Positions 45,901-52,936 of a DNA stretch of 64,000 nt are shown here, one piece after another. The notes beneath the pieces are model-generated. The model was not told the DNA's origin. It made no database searches and saw only the letters and a list, made by a program, of their open reading frames with translations. Origin of the DNA: Leptothermofonsia sp049200465 (lineage in GTDB: Bacteria; Cyanobacteriota; Cyanobacteriia; Leptolyngbyales; Leptolyngbyaceae); NCBI RefSeq assembly GCF_049200465.1, contig NZ_CP120836.1, positions 1,426,001 through 1,490,000 of the forward strand. The letters are read 5' to 3'. Each line of letters opens with the position of its first letter. Positions within the stretch are counted from its first letter, which is position 1. The position numbers were made by a program, and so were the translations under genes.

Positions 45901-46104
45901 GAACAACGCAAGTTGATAGAGGAAAAGCTCAGCACTGAACTGCAACAGCGATTGACCGCAGAAGAAAAACAGCGGAAGAGCGAAGAAGAATTAAATGCTG
46001 CGCTCAGACAGAGATTACAAGAAGCCCGAAAAACTCTGCTCATCCTGGTGCTACTGGGAGCATTACTGGCTATTGCCGCAATTTCAGCCCTTAGTTTTGG
46101 TTAG
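42952..46104 (+). CDS. Cyanobacterial nSTAND NTPase with TPR-like middle and C-terminal anchor
   Basis: The 1050-residue protein has: an N-terminal domain typical of cyanobacterial STAND proteins (about 15-190, 'LNALSRAIQFSQGEFSLILV', later 'LVLWVNDWVLQKLNRLAPDF'); a TPR-like helical middle (about 220-590); a P-loop NTPase with Walker A 'GPSGVGKSS' near 640 and Walker B/STAND signature 'VLIFDQFEEFF' near 730; winged-helix and helical parts; a coiled coil (975-1025); and one membrane helix at the very end ('LLILVLLGALLAIAAISAL'). Homologues usually continue into WD40 repeats, which are absent. STAND proteins are signal-gated switches in defence or regulated death. Low-complexity inserts lie near 84-121, 311-353 and 692-708. 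It starts 111 bases after the broken protease. Confidence 0.85.
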   Translation: MTNSNPDPTREAEDVQAENERSLNALSRAIQFSQGEFSLILVRCNYSSLRDRLIQCLQEICPVPIQTFTLPESAKTLFTTIQKELEGEAAGGGSQESGGHSELKTQNSKLSPPIPPSPHLPPALLVLGLESVTNLDSVLISANQVRGEFPKHLKRPLVLWVNDWVLQKLNRLAPDFKSWAGNSVIDFEMAIADLIDSLRDHTNRLFADILNSGDEQFPPNWAAAPPTNSLRRTELEFALNRIIRSGHTLDASLRASIDFLLGQEAHSQTELETARQCYERSLEFWQSKMGNEFIETGLPDGSEIEQEQSDNSSQEPGARRREAEFKTQNSDLKTQNSPPLYPSIPCTLHPAPYTERAACVLVYLGLLWRSNAVLQRAIYQVACRNARNYFQQSRELFEHINRQDLVAKFITAEAEVLQKLGLWDELEGLAKKALVLHKLYKDLVRQARDHGFLAEVAIARSHWAEAKHHLEAARRLLETAEQILAKHDQPHPHLETSLEIANRYHSSWYLLLLAKTEAYLGQRAAAIAHLEEARDHTFPKNDPLLYIQILETLRHFYYDDRRYLEAFRTKQLQRSLEQQYGFRAFVGALRLEAQQPLALPHSIDTETLLAQEIAASGRQQDVNRLIARLGRNDYKLTVIHGPSGVGKSSIVSAGLVPALKERVIGDRIALPILLNVYTDWQTALVKKLETIGGTAPTHPTIHSSTLSSLTETLQSLTNQFPPLLPVLIFDQFEEFFFVYETIPHRRPFYNFLSDCLNLPYVKVILCLREDYLHYLLEFQRLANLDIINNDILSKDIRYPLGDFTPEDARSVIKSLSDRAQFYMEGELVDALVHDLATETGEVRPIELQVVGAQLQAEGINTLAEYRQKGPKEKLVQRSLEAVVHDCGPENEDVARIVLFLLTNENGTRPLKTKEDLEADLVDLGMTHDIAKLDLVLEVLVGSGLAFEIPEMPANLYQLVHDYLVSFIRNQYKTGLVEELEREREQRKLIEEKLSTELQQRLTAEEKQRKSEEELNAALRQRLQEARKTLLILVLLGALLAIAAISALSFG
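43203..43316. repeat. In-frame low-complexity insertion 1 in the nSTAND gene
   Basis: GGAGTCAGGAGTCAGGAGG and CTCAAAACTCAAAATTC words pass into C-rich CATTCCCCCATCTCCCC. This is the same module order as in the spacer at 49440-49560. It encodes G/S, K/T/Q/N and P-rich segments. Confidence 0.7.
43885..44012. repeat. In-frame low-complexity insertion 2 in the nSTAND gene
   Basis: CCAGGAGCCAGGAGCCAGGAG, then CAAAACTCAAAACTC words, then a C-rich tract. It is the same three-module pattern as insertion 1, 570 bases downstream. Confidence 0.7.
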
Positions 46105-46117
46105 CAGGCTAATGGGT

Positions 46118-46248
46118 AAGTAGGTAGTCATCATTAATTGGTAAAGAGGGAGTGGGGGCTGCGCCCCCAGGCAAGGGGTTTCACCCCCTCCACCCCCGAA
46201 ATTATCCTTAATTTAATTGCGCCAATTTAATTGCGCCTAGCTACTTAG
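46118..46248. repeat. MITE-like repeat, family R2, copy 5
   Basis: It begins AAGTAGGTAGTCATCATTAA, has the hairpin GGGGGCTGCGCCCCC, and ends with a duplicated AATTTAATTGCGCC before TAGCTACTTAG. Confidence 0.85.
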
Positions 46249-46287
46249 AAGACAATGAAAACAATTTCTATTTCCTGATGCTAAACC

Positions 46288-47388
46288 CTACTGAGCAGGC
46301 TCAAACACAAACGGCTTTGCTGCCACAAATCGGCTAGACACCTCGCCCGAAAACACAATCTGCTGATTGTTGCCCAAGTCAAGTGTCCTCACACCAGACT
46401 TTGCAGAGAAATCGACTTTTTTGAGATCGACCCAAAAGACATTGGGGGAAATTGCAGACTCGAAGTAGTAAAGCTTGTCTTTTTGGTCAGCGACAACACG
46501 CCAACGAGTAGTCGAAAGGTTAGGCTGATCCGATAGACTGACGCCGTAGGGAACTGAGGCATTTCGGATGACGCTGAATACAGAGGCGGCGGCTATGCGA
46601 GGGTTATCGGTTTGGGGGATGGCGTTGATATAGAAGCTGGCACGGGCAAAGCGATCAGTGGCGCGACTGGTACCTGGCAAAAAGGTCAAACCATCCACCT
46701 GCTGCCAGTATTGGGCGATCGCCAGCTGATCTTCGAACACGGGCTCATTAGTCATTACCTGGTAGCGGCGATCGTGGTGAATCCGCAATTTTCCATCCAC
46801 CCATTCCATGATAGCGCTATCACCTGTAGCATCTGATAGCGATAAGTGAATGGTTGCCAGTCGCCCTGTCTGGCCTGGCACCTCTCCTGTTGCCACATGA
46901 AACGGATTAGCACGGATATGGGCGACAGCCTCAGCAACGGTTGCAAAATTGTCCAGAAAATATTGCGGCCAGATTGACAACGACATTCGTGGGGTTTTGC
47001 CATCGTCTTTAGGATATTTTGAATTGACTAACCATTGAGCATTCACCACCAACCCTGGCTCGTTCATGCCATCAACAGTCGAGACGTTGTAGCCGCTAAC
47101 AACCAGGCTGCCATATTTAGAAGTTCAGGTCAGTGAGTTAGGCCCAGCCGCACCATGACGCTTCATACCCCGTGGAAAAATCCACAAATTGCTCAAGATT
47201 TCCAGTTTCCAATCCATTGTGCGGCCAGTAAGAACTCGACCCGCTGGCCCCTGGTAGAGCACTCGTGTACAGGCTAAGATGGGTAGGCTTAAGGACCATG
47301 TCGCACATACCAGCAGAATGGATAATGCATGACGAACCATTTTCTGAATCGTTTCCATATCAACCGAATCTTGCAAGACTTTGTTCAA
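46288..47388 (-). pseudogene. Choloylglycine hydrolase family (Ntn) gene with in-frame TGA
   Basis: A 367-codon frame reads through one TGA at 47125-47127. The N-terminal part has a signal peptide ending 'LPILACTRVLYQG', where C is the expected Ntn nucleophile exposed after cleavage, and 'GRTMDWK'. After the stop the same frame continues 'TSKYGSLVVSGYNV', then 'DGMNEPGLVVNAQWL', 'LSLSDATGDSAIMEW' and a complete C-terminal half. Relatives have W at the stop position (W-T-S-K-Y-G), so TGG to TGA is likely. The family cleaves amides such as bile salts, penicillin V or acyl-homoserine lactones; substrate here is unknown. It is probably a recent pseudogene. Confidence 0.85.
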
Positions 47389-47422
47389 TGGACTTTCTTG
47401 GATTTAAATGGACTTTCTTGGA
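47387..47422. repeat. 16-bp duplicated unit with 4-bp gap
   Basis: AATGGACTTTCTTGGA occurs twice with TTTA between. The first copy overlaps the start codon of the split hydrolase gene. Confidence 0.8.
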
Positions 47423-47792
47423 GAGGAAAGACCCCCACTTAAATGAGAGCGAAGGTTAATCGTGATTGAGTTTCCATTAAATTCTTTCTTCAGAAAGTTA
47501 GGCACACTCTACCTTAAAAATTTACCCTTATATAAAGGCATTAACATTTTCTTTCAATTGCGTTCCCCAATGAGAAGGGAGATAAACTAGCGCTGTGGGG
47601 TTTCTACATTCATTCACAGGGCGAAGACTTTCAGAAACGCATGAACGCTGCCCTTTGACTCTATGCCAATGCTCACAGAGAATCTTATAGCCCTTTTCAA
47701 GGATGTGAGGTATAGTGAGGGTGCTCTGTACCCTCACTGTACCTCACACTCCCGTACCTCATTCAAATGAAAACCCCTATCAGAGGGGATAA
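47423..47792. other. Intergenic region without a supported gene
   Basis: Short minus-strand frames here (for example 47528-47737) have no domain, no Shine-Dalgarno and no composition bias. Repeated TACCTCA/ACCCTCA words occur at 47705-47762. The terminator at 47767-47788 belongs to the small gene that follows. Confidence 0.4.
47767..47788 (-). terminator. Rho-independent terminator on the minus strand
   Basis: CCCCT-CTGAT-AGGGG followed by TTTTC on the minus strand, beginning 4 bases after the stop codon of the small frame at 47793-47948. Confidence 0.55.
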
Positions 47793-47948
47793 TCAGGTTG
47801 CCAGCGATCGCCAGGGATGCCGCTTGAAGCGATCAGTTCCCGCCCGTTTTGCCAGTGCGTCTGCCGTTTTCTGAGAGTCCCGTATCACTTCTGTTTCAGA
47901 AACAGTGACCATCTCTGCATCCTCCAACACATCCCGCTCAGGATTCAT
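47793..47948 (-). CDS. Possible 51-residue small protein
   Basis: An ATG at 47948 opens 'MNPERDVLEDAEMVTVSETE' and closes with TGA, directly followed by a terminator-like stem-loop. The C-terminus 'RAGTDRFKRHPWRSLAT' is basic, the N-terminus acidic. The close terminator favours a real gene; no Shine-Dalgarno or homologue is recognised. Confidence 0.4.
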   Translation of the reverse strand: MNPERDVLEDAEMVTVSETEVIRDSQKTADALAKRAGTDRFKRHPWRSLAT

Positions 47949-48209
47949 CGTTACAACAGTGGCATGGGTTAACAGTTTTTCTATAGAGGAAATTGCAGCT
48001 ATTTTGCACCGTCAGATCTTAAGTCTTAAGCGAGTCTTAAGCGACTTTCCTCCAAATTGATGGGCTATAGAGTACTGTTTTATACCATTTGTCCAAAGTA
48101 ATTTTTTTCTGCATTCAGAGGATGGAAGAGGTGATGGTGGATGAGATGAAAGGAGGGGCACAGCATTGCCGTGCCCCAGGATTGGTATGCGTGGTCCCAA
48201 ACTGAAACG

Positions 48210-48896
48210 TTAGATTCCGGGTGGAAGAATCACCTTATCAATGACGTGAATCACCCCATTGGTTGCCTTAATGTCGGGAGTCGTGACTTTAGCATCGTTT
48301 ACCATGACGCTGCTGCCACTAACACTGACTTCGACGGGGGCGCCTTCAACTGTCTGCACCTGTCCGGTTTTCAGGTCAGTGGATTCAACTTTACCCGAAA
48401 CCACATGGTAAGACAGGATTTTCTTGAGGACTTCCTTGTTTTCGGGTTTCAGCAACTTCTCTACGGTTCCTTCAGGCAGGGCTGCAAATGCTGCGTCAGT
48501 CGGTGCAAAGACTGTGTATGGGCCTTTACCAGAAAGTTGTTGGGTAAGACCAGCGGCTTTCAGGGCAGCGGTCAGGGTTTTAAAAGAACTGTTGGAAGAA
48601 GCTACATCGACAATTGTGCCACTTGCAGCCGCCTGAGGCTTGCTTTGCGGTTCTTGAGTTGTTGGAGTAGGAGCAGCAGGCTCAGTAGTCATTGGCGCAG
48701 GAGCCGTGGGTTCAGTAGTTGTAGAAGCAGGAGCCGTTGGGGTTTCTTTAGAGGATGACTGGGGCTTTTGGTTCATTCGATTTACAGCTTCGCCAATGCC
48801 TGCCAGTGCCGGAAGGCTGAACAGAGCAGTAGTCAAGGCGATCGCTATCAAACCTGCAACTTTGCTGACTGAGTGCTTTACCGTTTGAATTTTCAT
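48210..48896 (-). CDS. Secreted fasciclin (FAS1) domain protein
   Basis: The 228-residue product from ATG 48896 (a frame start 8 codons earlier lacks a better context) has a signal peptide ('GLIAIALTTALFSLPALAGI'), a T/P/E-rich linker of about 50 residues and one FAS1 domain at about 90-226. FAS1 landmarks are 'FKTLTAALKAAGLTQQLSGK', 'GPYTVFAPTDAAFAALPEGT', 'LSYHVVSGKV' and 'NGVIHVIDKVILP'. Such proteins act in cell-surface adhesion or matrix binding. The linker sequence T-E-P-(T/A)-A-P is repeated three times. Confidence 0.93.
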   Translation of the reverse strand: MKIQTVKHSVSKVAGLIAIALTTALFSLPALAGIGEAVNRMNQKPQSSSKETPTAPASTTTEPTAPAPMTTEPAAPTPTTQEPQSKPQAAASGTIVDVASSNSSFKTLTAALKAAGLTQQLSGKGPYTVFAPTDAAFAALPEGTVEKLLKPENKEVLKKILSYHVVSGKVESTDLKTGQVQTVEGAPVEVSVSGSSVMVNDAKVTTPDIKATNGVIHVIDKVILPPGI

Positions 48897-49976
48897 TGGT
48901 GCAAACTCCGTACAGACCATAAAGTTCTGTTTAAGAATATTGCGGCACCTTAAAGTCTCTATGAACCCAGAAGCGTATTTTATCGCCCTTAAGTCCCAAC
49001 CCAGAATGCTCCTTAAGATAGATTTCTTGTGCAGGTAGGGTTTAGACTACCAGCCCCTACGGAGAAGCATTATTTAGGCATGAATACTGAAACGATTGCC
49101 CGCTCAAAGGAACAGCAAAGTCATGCAAGGTTTGGCTTTGCAAACTTGTTATCACAAGAGCATAGGATGTATTCCAGATAACATGTACTATTTTCCTTGC
49201 TCCAGTCATTGATGAACCATGGACAACTAGAATCTTTTATAACTGTCGCCAGGTTGCTTAGAATATTGGCTTTAAGGGGGGTGTGGGGGCTTCGCCCCCA
49301 GCCAGGGGTGGAAACCCTGCACCCTGTCCTAAGCCCGATGGCTACAGCTATATTGTCTGAAAGTCTGTCTGATAGGCATAGCCCCTCAGCCTTAAGATGG
49401 AATCAAGCCTGCAAACAACAGCAATGAATTGTGTACAGCAGCACTCAGGAGTCAGGAGTTCAGAAGCCAGGAGTCAGAAGTCAGGGGTGGGGGGTAGGCA
49501 GGTATCGGGAGCTACTCAGAACTCAAAACTCACCTGCTCATCCACCCATCTACTCATCCACCCTTTTGCCTGTCGCCTTCTTCAAAACTCACTGTTAATC
49601 AACACTGTGTGGTCAGACCAAAGTCATTTCTTGGGGCTGGAGCGATCGCCCTGATGTTCGGATTTCTCACCTAGCTACAACTCAAAAATCTTTTAGAGAA
49701 TACCGATAGTAAGTAGTTAGTTGCTAGTTGTTAGTTGATCAACAGTAAGTAAAAGCTTCGGATTTAAGCTGAACTTGATAGTAGCCAACAGCCTTTAATC
49801 ATCTTCAGTTTTTAATGTTGAGCGACTTACAGCTGGTTTCAAGAGTGTAAACCACTTTTTAGCCCCCGGCCTCTTAAGGGATGTGGCTAACTCAACAAAA
49901 AGCCTATAACAATTGGCTCTTGGCCGCTAATCACTAACAACTAATAGCTAATAACTATAGAAAAGGAGCTATCGGC
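48897..49976. other. Long repeat-rich spacer upstream of ftsH
   Basis: This 1080-base spacer contains an R4 element (49239-49352), a low-complexity tract of CAGGAGT-, CAAAACTC- and CATCCACCCAT-type words (about 49440-49600), and AACAACTAAT/TAGTTGCTAGTTG-type AT-rich words (49715-49965). Plus-strand frames here are repeat translations. The last 25 bases before ftsH include AAAAGGAGCT, a good Shine-Dalgarno. Confidence 0.6.
49239..49352. repeat. MITE-like repeat, family R4, copy 3
   Basis: It begins TATAACTGTCGCCAGGTTGC and ends GATGGCTACAGCTATA, with GGGGGCTTCGCCCCCAGCC at the centre. It aligns with 16233-16346 in the opposite orientation. Confidence 0.8.
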
Positions 49977-51830
49977 ATGCCCGTAAAAACGAATGGAGGA
50001 CCTCCCCTCAAAACGCCGAAACCCCGGCAACTTGGGGGCGGATTGTTAATTTTAATCACGTTGCTCCTATTATTGAACTTCGTGATTCCCAGTTTCGGCC
50101 CACGCCCTCCCCAGATTCCCTACAGCGACTTTATTGCTCAGGTGGAAGCTGGCAAAGTCGATCAGGCACTGGTGGGCAATAATCAGATTCAATTTATTCT
50201 CAAACCCGATCCTAATGCCCCTACGAATGAAGCCCAGCGCCCCCGCGTATACACTACCACTCCTGTCGCAGTTGATCTCGATTTACCCAAGATTCTACGG
50301 GAGAATGGAGTCGAGTTCGGTGCCCCACCCCCCAACAACAATGGCTGGATTTCGACCCTGCTTGGTTGGGTGGTACCACCGCTCATCTTCTTTGGCATTT
50401 GGGGTTGGCTGCTAAATCGTCAAGGCGGTGGCCCTCAGGCACTCACAGTGGGTAAGAGCAAAGCCCGCATCTATTCCGAAGGCAGCACTGGGGTGAAGTT
50501 TACGGATGTGGCTGGAGTGGATGAGGCCAAGGTTGAGCTACAGGAAATTGTAGACTTCCTTAAAAATGCCAGCAAGTACACTCGCCTGGGTGCCAAGATT
50601 CCCAAAGGTGTGCTATTGATTGGTCCTCCCGGTACGGGTAAGACACTACTGGCAAAGGCGATTGCCGGGGAAGCCGGAGTTCCATTCTTTAGCATTTCTG
50701 GCTCAGAGTTTATTGAGCTATTTGTGGGGGTAGGCGCTTCCCGTGTTCGTGACCTGTTTGAGCAGGCCAAGCAGCAGGCTCCCTGTATTGTGTTTATCGA
50801 TGAATTGGATGCCCTTGGTAAGTCACGAGCTCAGGGTGGCATGTTTGGTGGTAATGACGAGCGGGAACAAACCCTCAATCAGTTGCTGACTGAAATGGAT
50901 GGGTTTGACGCCAACACCGGAGTCATTATCATTGCCGCCACTAACCGTCCCGAAATCCTTGACCCTGCTTTGCGCCGTCCAGGTCGATTTGACCGTCAGG
51001 TGCTGGTGGATCGGCCCGACAAAATTGGGCGAGAAGCCATTCTTAAAGTGCATGCCCGCAACGTCAAACTGGCAGAGGATGTAGATTTAGGTACGATCGC
51101 CATTCGTACTCCTGGCTTTGCTGGGGCTGACCTGGCCAACCTGGTGAACGAAGCCGCACTCCTGGCTGCCCGTAATAACCGTCAGGCCGTTACGATGGCA
51201 GACTTCAATGAAGCGATCGAGCGGGTCGTTGCCGGGTTGGAGAAGAAATCCCGTGTTCTCAATGAGCAGGAGAAGAAACGGGTAGCTTATCACGAGGTCG
51301 GTCATGCGATCGTGGGTGCCCTGATGCCGGGTGCAGGCAAGGTTGAAAAGATCTCTATTGTGCCGCGGGGTGTCGGTGCCCTCGGCTACACCCTGCAACT
51401 GCCTGAAGAAGATCGGTTTCTGATGGCAGAAGACGAAATTCGGGGTCGAATTGCAACCCTGCTGGGTGGGCGATCAGCAGAGGAATTGATCTTCAACAAC
51501 ATTGTTTCCACCGGGGCCAGTGATGATATTCAAAAAGCGACTGACCTGGCAGAACGGATGGTAACGCTCTATGGCATGAGCGACTACCTCGGTCCGGTGG
51601 CATTCGAGAAGCCACAGGCCCAGTTTCTGGAAGGCTACAGCTCTCCCCGTCGCTCTGTCAGTCCTAAAGTAACTGAGGAAATTGATAATGAAGTCAAGGA
51701 AACTGTCGAACGGGCACACCACATTGCTCTGGCAATCCTGGATAAGAACCGAGACTTACTGGAGGAAATTGCTCAGGAACTGCTTGGCAAAGAAGTTCTG
51801 GAAGGGGGGAGGTTCTGCGCGATCGCCTGA
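49977..51830 (+). CDS. ftsH: ATP-dependent zinc metalloprotease FtsH, 3' end frameshifted
   Basis: The membrane AAA protease degrades damaged membrane proteins (photosystem repair in cyanobacteria). Its first membrane helix is at about 22-38 and the second at about 128-146. The AAA domain has Walker A 'GPPGTGKT' (from residue 216), Walker B 'CIVFIDELDALG' and the second region of homology 'ATNRPEILDPALRRPGRFDR'. The zinc site is H439-E-V-G-H443. The frame ends early in 'LEGGRFCAIA'. One extra G in the G6 run at 51804-51809 restores '...LRDRLNRAVAPPEMDTWLMT' to a TAA at 51922, about 648 residues. Either the last 30 residues are lost or the run is misread. AGGAG precedes the ATG. Confidence 0.93.
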   Translation: MPVKTNGGPPLKTPKPRQLGGGLLILITLLLLLNFVIPSFGPRPPQIPYSDFIAQVEAGKVDQALVGNNQIQFILKPDPNAPTNEAQRPRVYTTTPVAVDLDLPKILRENGVEFGAPPPNNNGWISTLLGWVVPPLIFFGIWGWLLNRQGGGPQALTVGKSKARIYSEGSTGVKFTDVAGVDEAKVELQEIVDFLKNASKYTRLGAKIPKGVLLIGPPGTGKTLLAKAIAGEAGVPFFSISGSEFIELFVGVGASRVRDLFEQAKQQAPCIVFIDELDALGKSRAQGGMFGGNDEREQTLNQLLTEMDGFDANTGVIIIAATNRPEILDPALRRPGRFDRQVLVDRPDKIGREAILKVHARNVKLAEDVDLGTIAIRTPGFAGADLANLVNEAALLAARNNRQAVTMADFNEAIERVVAGLEKKSRVLNEQEKKRVAYHEVGHAIVGALMPGAGKVEKISIVPRGVGALGYTLQLPEEDRFLMAEDEIRGRIATLLGGRSAEELIFNNIVSTGASDDIQKATDLAERMVTLYGMSDYLGPVAFEKPQAQFLEGYSSPRRSVSPKVTEEIDNEVKETVERAHHIALAILDKNRDLLEEIAQELLGKEVLEGGRFCAIA

Positions 51831-51934
51831 ATCGAGCCGTAGCTCCCCCAGAGATGGATACCTGGCTGATGACGGGTAATTTACCAGAAGATACAGCGCT
51901 GATGCAGACAACCCTGGCTTAATCGTTCTAAGTC

Positions 51935-52036
51935 AATGGGGATAGGGGGATGGAGGGATAGAGGGATAGGGGATTTCCCTACTCCCTCTATCCCTCTATC
52001 CCTCACCCCTTCACCCCTGTCCCCTGCTGTCTACTA
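51935..52036. repeat. Low-complexity spacer with inverted purine/pyrimidine arms
   Basis: GGGGATAGGGGGATGGAGGG-type words are followed by the near-complement CCCTCTATCCCTCTATCCC, so the tract can fold into a long imperfect hairpin between ftsH and the lyase gene. Confidence 0.7.
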
Positions 52037-52048
52037 AACCCTCATGCG

Positions 52049-52936
52049 TTGGATTCTATACAGCCTAGTGCTTGGCATCAGCTTTTCCTCTCCCTATTCA
52101 GCGGTTGCAATCAACCACTCCCTACAGCGGCTGAATCCACTGCTCCAAAGCCAATAAAGTCCCCAGTGACTCAATCTGTGCTCTGGACGAGCAAATTCTC
52201 CAGTAACTGGGAATCTCAGTGGGGAGTAAAGGAAAAAGGCTCCTGGGGATTGCAAAATATCACCGTCATCCCCGACCCACAGAGGAGATTCTCAAAGATT
52301 TTGAGAGTCCGCTATCCAGCAGGTTCCGCCAGCCCTACTGTGGCTCGTAGAAAGGGGGTACCTCTAGGAGGAGCACAGTTCTACGCCGATCTGGGAATTC
52401 CGCCGCAAACGGCTTTGCGTTTGAGTTATTACGTCCGCTTCTCCAAAAACTTTGAGTTTGTCAAAGGGGGCAAACTACCTGGTTTATTTGGTGGAAAGGG
52501 CAATAGCGGCGGAGACACACCCGATGGCAAGGATGGCTTTTCTACCCGCTTCATGTGGCGGCGAAATGGTGATGGCGAGGTATATGCCTATCTACCAACC
52601 AGCAGAAGGTATGGAACATCAATTAGTAGGGGGAACTGGCAGTTCCAGCCTGGAGTCTGGCATCACCTGGAACAGGAGGTGGTTTTAAACCAACCCAATC
52701 AGCGGAATGGGCGGATTCGGGTTTGGTTTGATGGCAAGCCTGTTTTAGATAAGGATGGGCTTACTTTTCGTCGGGTTAGTGATTTAAGGCTGGATGGGCT
52801 CTTTTTCTCTACTTTCTTTGGCGGTAGTGATTCCTCCTGGGCAACTCCTAAAGATGTTTATGTGGATTTTGCAGATTTTTCCGTTTCTGCAATCCATCAA
52901 GACGAGGAAGCGGGCAGGGTAAAGCCACGGGTCTGA
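52049..52936 (+). CDS. PL14-like polysaccharide (alginate) lyase
   Basis: The 295-residue frame holds a beta-jelly-roll typical of polysaccharide lyase 14-like proteins: 'FEFVKGGKLPGLFGGKGNSG', 'GFSTRFMWRRNGDGEVYAYL', 'GVWHHLEQEVVLN' and 'LDGLFFSTFFGGSDSSWATP'. It starts at TTG 52049. An ATG at 52044 in another frame begins 'MRWILYSLVLG', which would join 'LFLSLFSGC' (lipobox-like) if one base were missing near 52073, so the true start may be frameshifted. The lyase probably trims the polymer made by the adjacent convergent locus. Its 3' end overlaps that locus by 40 bases. Confidence 0.75.
   Translation: MDSIQPSAWHQLFLSLFSGCNQPLPTAAESTAPKPIKSPVTQSVLWTSKFSSNWESQWGVKEKGSWGLQNITVIPDPQRRFSKILRVRYPAGSASPTVARRKGVPLGGAQFYADLGIPPQTALRLSYYVRFSKNFEFVKGGKLPGLFGGKGNSGGDTPDGKDGFSTRFMWRRNGDGEVYAYLPTSRRYGTSISRGNWQFQPGVWHHLEQEVVLNQPNQRNGRIRVWFDGKPVLDKDGLTFRRVSDLRLDGLFFSTFFGGSDSSWATPKDVYVDFADFSVSAIHQDEEAGRVKPRV

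Noticed and set aside
47528..47737. 69-residue minus-strand frame
   Set aside because: No Shine-Dalgarno, no recognisable pattern, and it lies upstream of repetitive TACCTCA words.
47705..47790. Yfr1-like small RNA
   Set aside because: The CTCACAC-type words and a terminal hairpin are suggestive, but the conserved ACTCCTCACAC core is missing and the hairpin fits the opposite strand.
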